Shown: positions 6,710 through 7,813 of the stretch, piece after piece
How the letters are laid out: each line of letters starts with the position of its first letter
Position numbering within the stretch: the first letter of the stretch is position 1
NCBI GenBank assembly: GCA_965363755.1
Contig: CBDTVL010000186.1
Coordinates: 1 to 7,813, forward strand
Direction of reading: 5' to 3'
Source of the DNA: JL08 sp965363755
GTDB lineage: Bacteria > Pseudomonadota > Alphaproteobacteria > Rhodobacterales > Rhodobacteraceae
Length of the DNA: 7,813 nucleotides
Translations under genes and position numbers: made by a program
Notes under the pieces: model-generated
Database searches by the model: none
Seen by the model: only the letters and a program-made list of their open reading frames with translations
What the model was told of the DNA's origin: nothing

Positions 6710-7732
6710 TAGAGGCTGGAACCTGCTGCGTCACGCACCCAATGCCTCCACCACCCACAGCCTGCCATTCGCTACGGCAGGTGGCAATCTCGCGGCCCGG
6801 GAAAGCCTGCTGCAGGTTGCCGAAGCCGCGGTCGTCGAGTTTTGGATCAACCTCGGGCGCAATGATTCCTCCGTTGACGACATAAGCGTTGGTATAGGGA
6901 ATGGCGCAGACCGTGCCATCAGGCCCAGTGGCATAAGGGATCACATCCATTTCAAGGATATCCAACTGGCGGCCCTTGGCATCACGCGCGGTTTTCAGGG
7001 TACTCAGGTTCTCTTGCAAAAGGTCATAGTTGGGGTCCGACTTCTCGCAGGTTTGTGCAATCACTTTGCCCGGCGCAAAATACTCAACCACATTGTCTAC
7101 ATGACCATCGGTGGCGGCATCCTCATAAAAGCCCAACGGCAGCCAGATCACCTTTTCGATCCCCAGATACTCATGAAGATGTCGCTCGATCGTGGCGGGG
7201 CTCATCCCGGCGTAGCGGTTGACGTTGCGCATGTTCTGCTCGGTAGTGATCAAAGTACCTTCGCCATCCACCGACATGCCGCCGCCTTCGCCGATAAACG
7301 GGGTTGAAAAACAAGTCATGTCAAGATGCTTGACGATCAGCGGCGGCATTTTCTGGGTCAGATCGCTGACAGCGCGCCCGCCCCAACCGTTGAAGCCGAA
7401 ATGCACGCCCGCTGCGTCGCCTGCGCTGTTGCGCACAAAAAACGGACCGTTGTCGCGGATCCAGCATGAATCAACTGGCACCTCAAAAATCTCGGCAACG
7501 TCGCCGCATTGCTCAGTAGCGCCCACCACGTCTTTGCAGTCGGCAAGCACCGTTACGGGTTCAAATTTCGCAATGCTGTTAACCATGCTGGCGATTTCGC
7601 GTCGAAAGCCCGGCACATCGGTCCCAACCCCTTCTTCAATGGGGGGCCAGTCACCAAAGTACGCGCATGTGCGTCGAACCGTGCCGGCATGCTAAAACCA
7701 AGGGCCTGAGGTGTGGTCTGTGTCTGTTGCAC
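6693..7732 (-). pseudogene. aguA: Agmatine deiminase, frameshifted near the N-terminus
   Basis: Agmatine deiminase (guanidino-group-modifying superfamily) converts agmatine to N-carbamoylputrescine and ammonia, feeding AguB. The main frame shows CWIRDNGPFFV, FNGWGG, GEGGGMSVDGEGTLITTEQ, then DGHVDN with the catalytic His, and GGGGIGCVTQQVP with the catalytic Cys near the C-terminus. This frame has only a GTG at 7616, which would omit the conserved N-terminus. The missing part lies in another frame: TTPQALGFSMPARFDAHART, LVTGPP. The frames join at about 7641-7652, by a run of six G (plus strand). One base added there gives PPIEEGVGTDVPGF and a protein of about 346 residues, the family length. 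As read, translation from the true start would end near 7553 after about 60 codons. The start is uncertain: I chose the GTG at 7732; TTG 7744 or ATG 7690 are possible, and the frame stays open to the window edge. Confidence 0.85.
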
Positions 7733-7813
7733 CTGTCTATCCAAATCTGAGTGAGAGGAAGGCGGTAGGTCTGTTTCAGTTTCCGCTTTTAAACCTTGTC
7801 CATGTCCATGTCC

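Noticed and set aside
6471..7307. Plus-strand open frame of 278 codons
   Set aside because: It is the antisense shadow of aguA and aguB; both real genes have catalytic motifs on the other strand.
7789..7813. Possible 3' end of an upstream minus-strand gene (DMDMDKV then TAA)
   Set aside because: Only seven codons are visible, repetitive and without family marks; it may equally be non-coding, and the frame used by aguA is also open here.

Overview
The window looks like chromosomal DNA of a marine-type alphaproteobacterium, probably Rhodobacteraceae (Roseobacter group). The evidence is an LDH-like malate dehydrogenase, a 397-residue SucC followed 11 nt later by a small secreted protein gene (I recall a small gene between sucC and sucD in this group), and a secreted protein whose tail is a recognisable VPLPA-type exosortase sorting signal. 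Taxonomy is inferred from protein style, not from a search.

Layout, left to right. 1-182 (-): 5' part of a small exported protein gene. 194-1387 (-): sucC, intact. 1388-1781: the sucC leader, holding two perfect copies of the palindrome TGTGATCACA set 21 bp apart, then a terminator (1782-1805). 1831-2543 (-): a secreted, exosortase-sorted protein whose signal peptide, body and sorting tail lie in three different frames. 2691-2716: mdh terminator. 2741-3703 (-): mdh, intact. 3871-4597 (+): a heavily decayed TSUP (TauE/SafE-type) membrane transporter that can be followed through seven frame segments. 4598-4886: no gene seen. 4887-5009 (+): the N-terminal stub of a tyrosine-type phage integrase with its ribosome binding site. 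5045-5629 (-): an intact MOSC-domain protein. 5817-6689 and 6693-7732 (-): the two-gene agmatine-to-putrescine pathway, aguA then aguB, with a frameshift near the start of aguA and a nonsense codon in aguB.

Two themes stand out. First, core TCA-cycle genes (sucC, mdh) are intact and carry clear control signals, while most accessory genes (secreted protein, transporter, integrase, aguA, aguB) are broken. The transporter is a real fossil. The single lesions in aguA, aguB and the sorted protein could be early decay, phase-variable tracts or base-calling errors. Second, the sucC leader carries a strongly ordered double operator that no gene in the window explains. I found no CRISPR array, tRNA, rRNA or complete mobile element, and no clear new multi-gene system.
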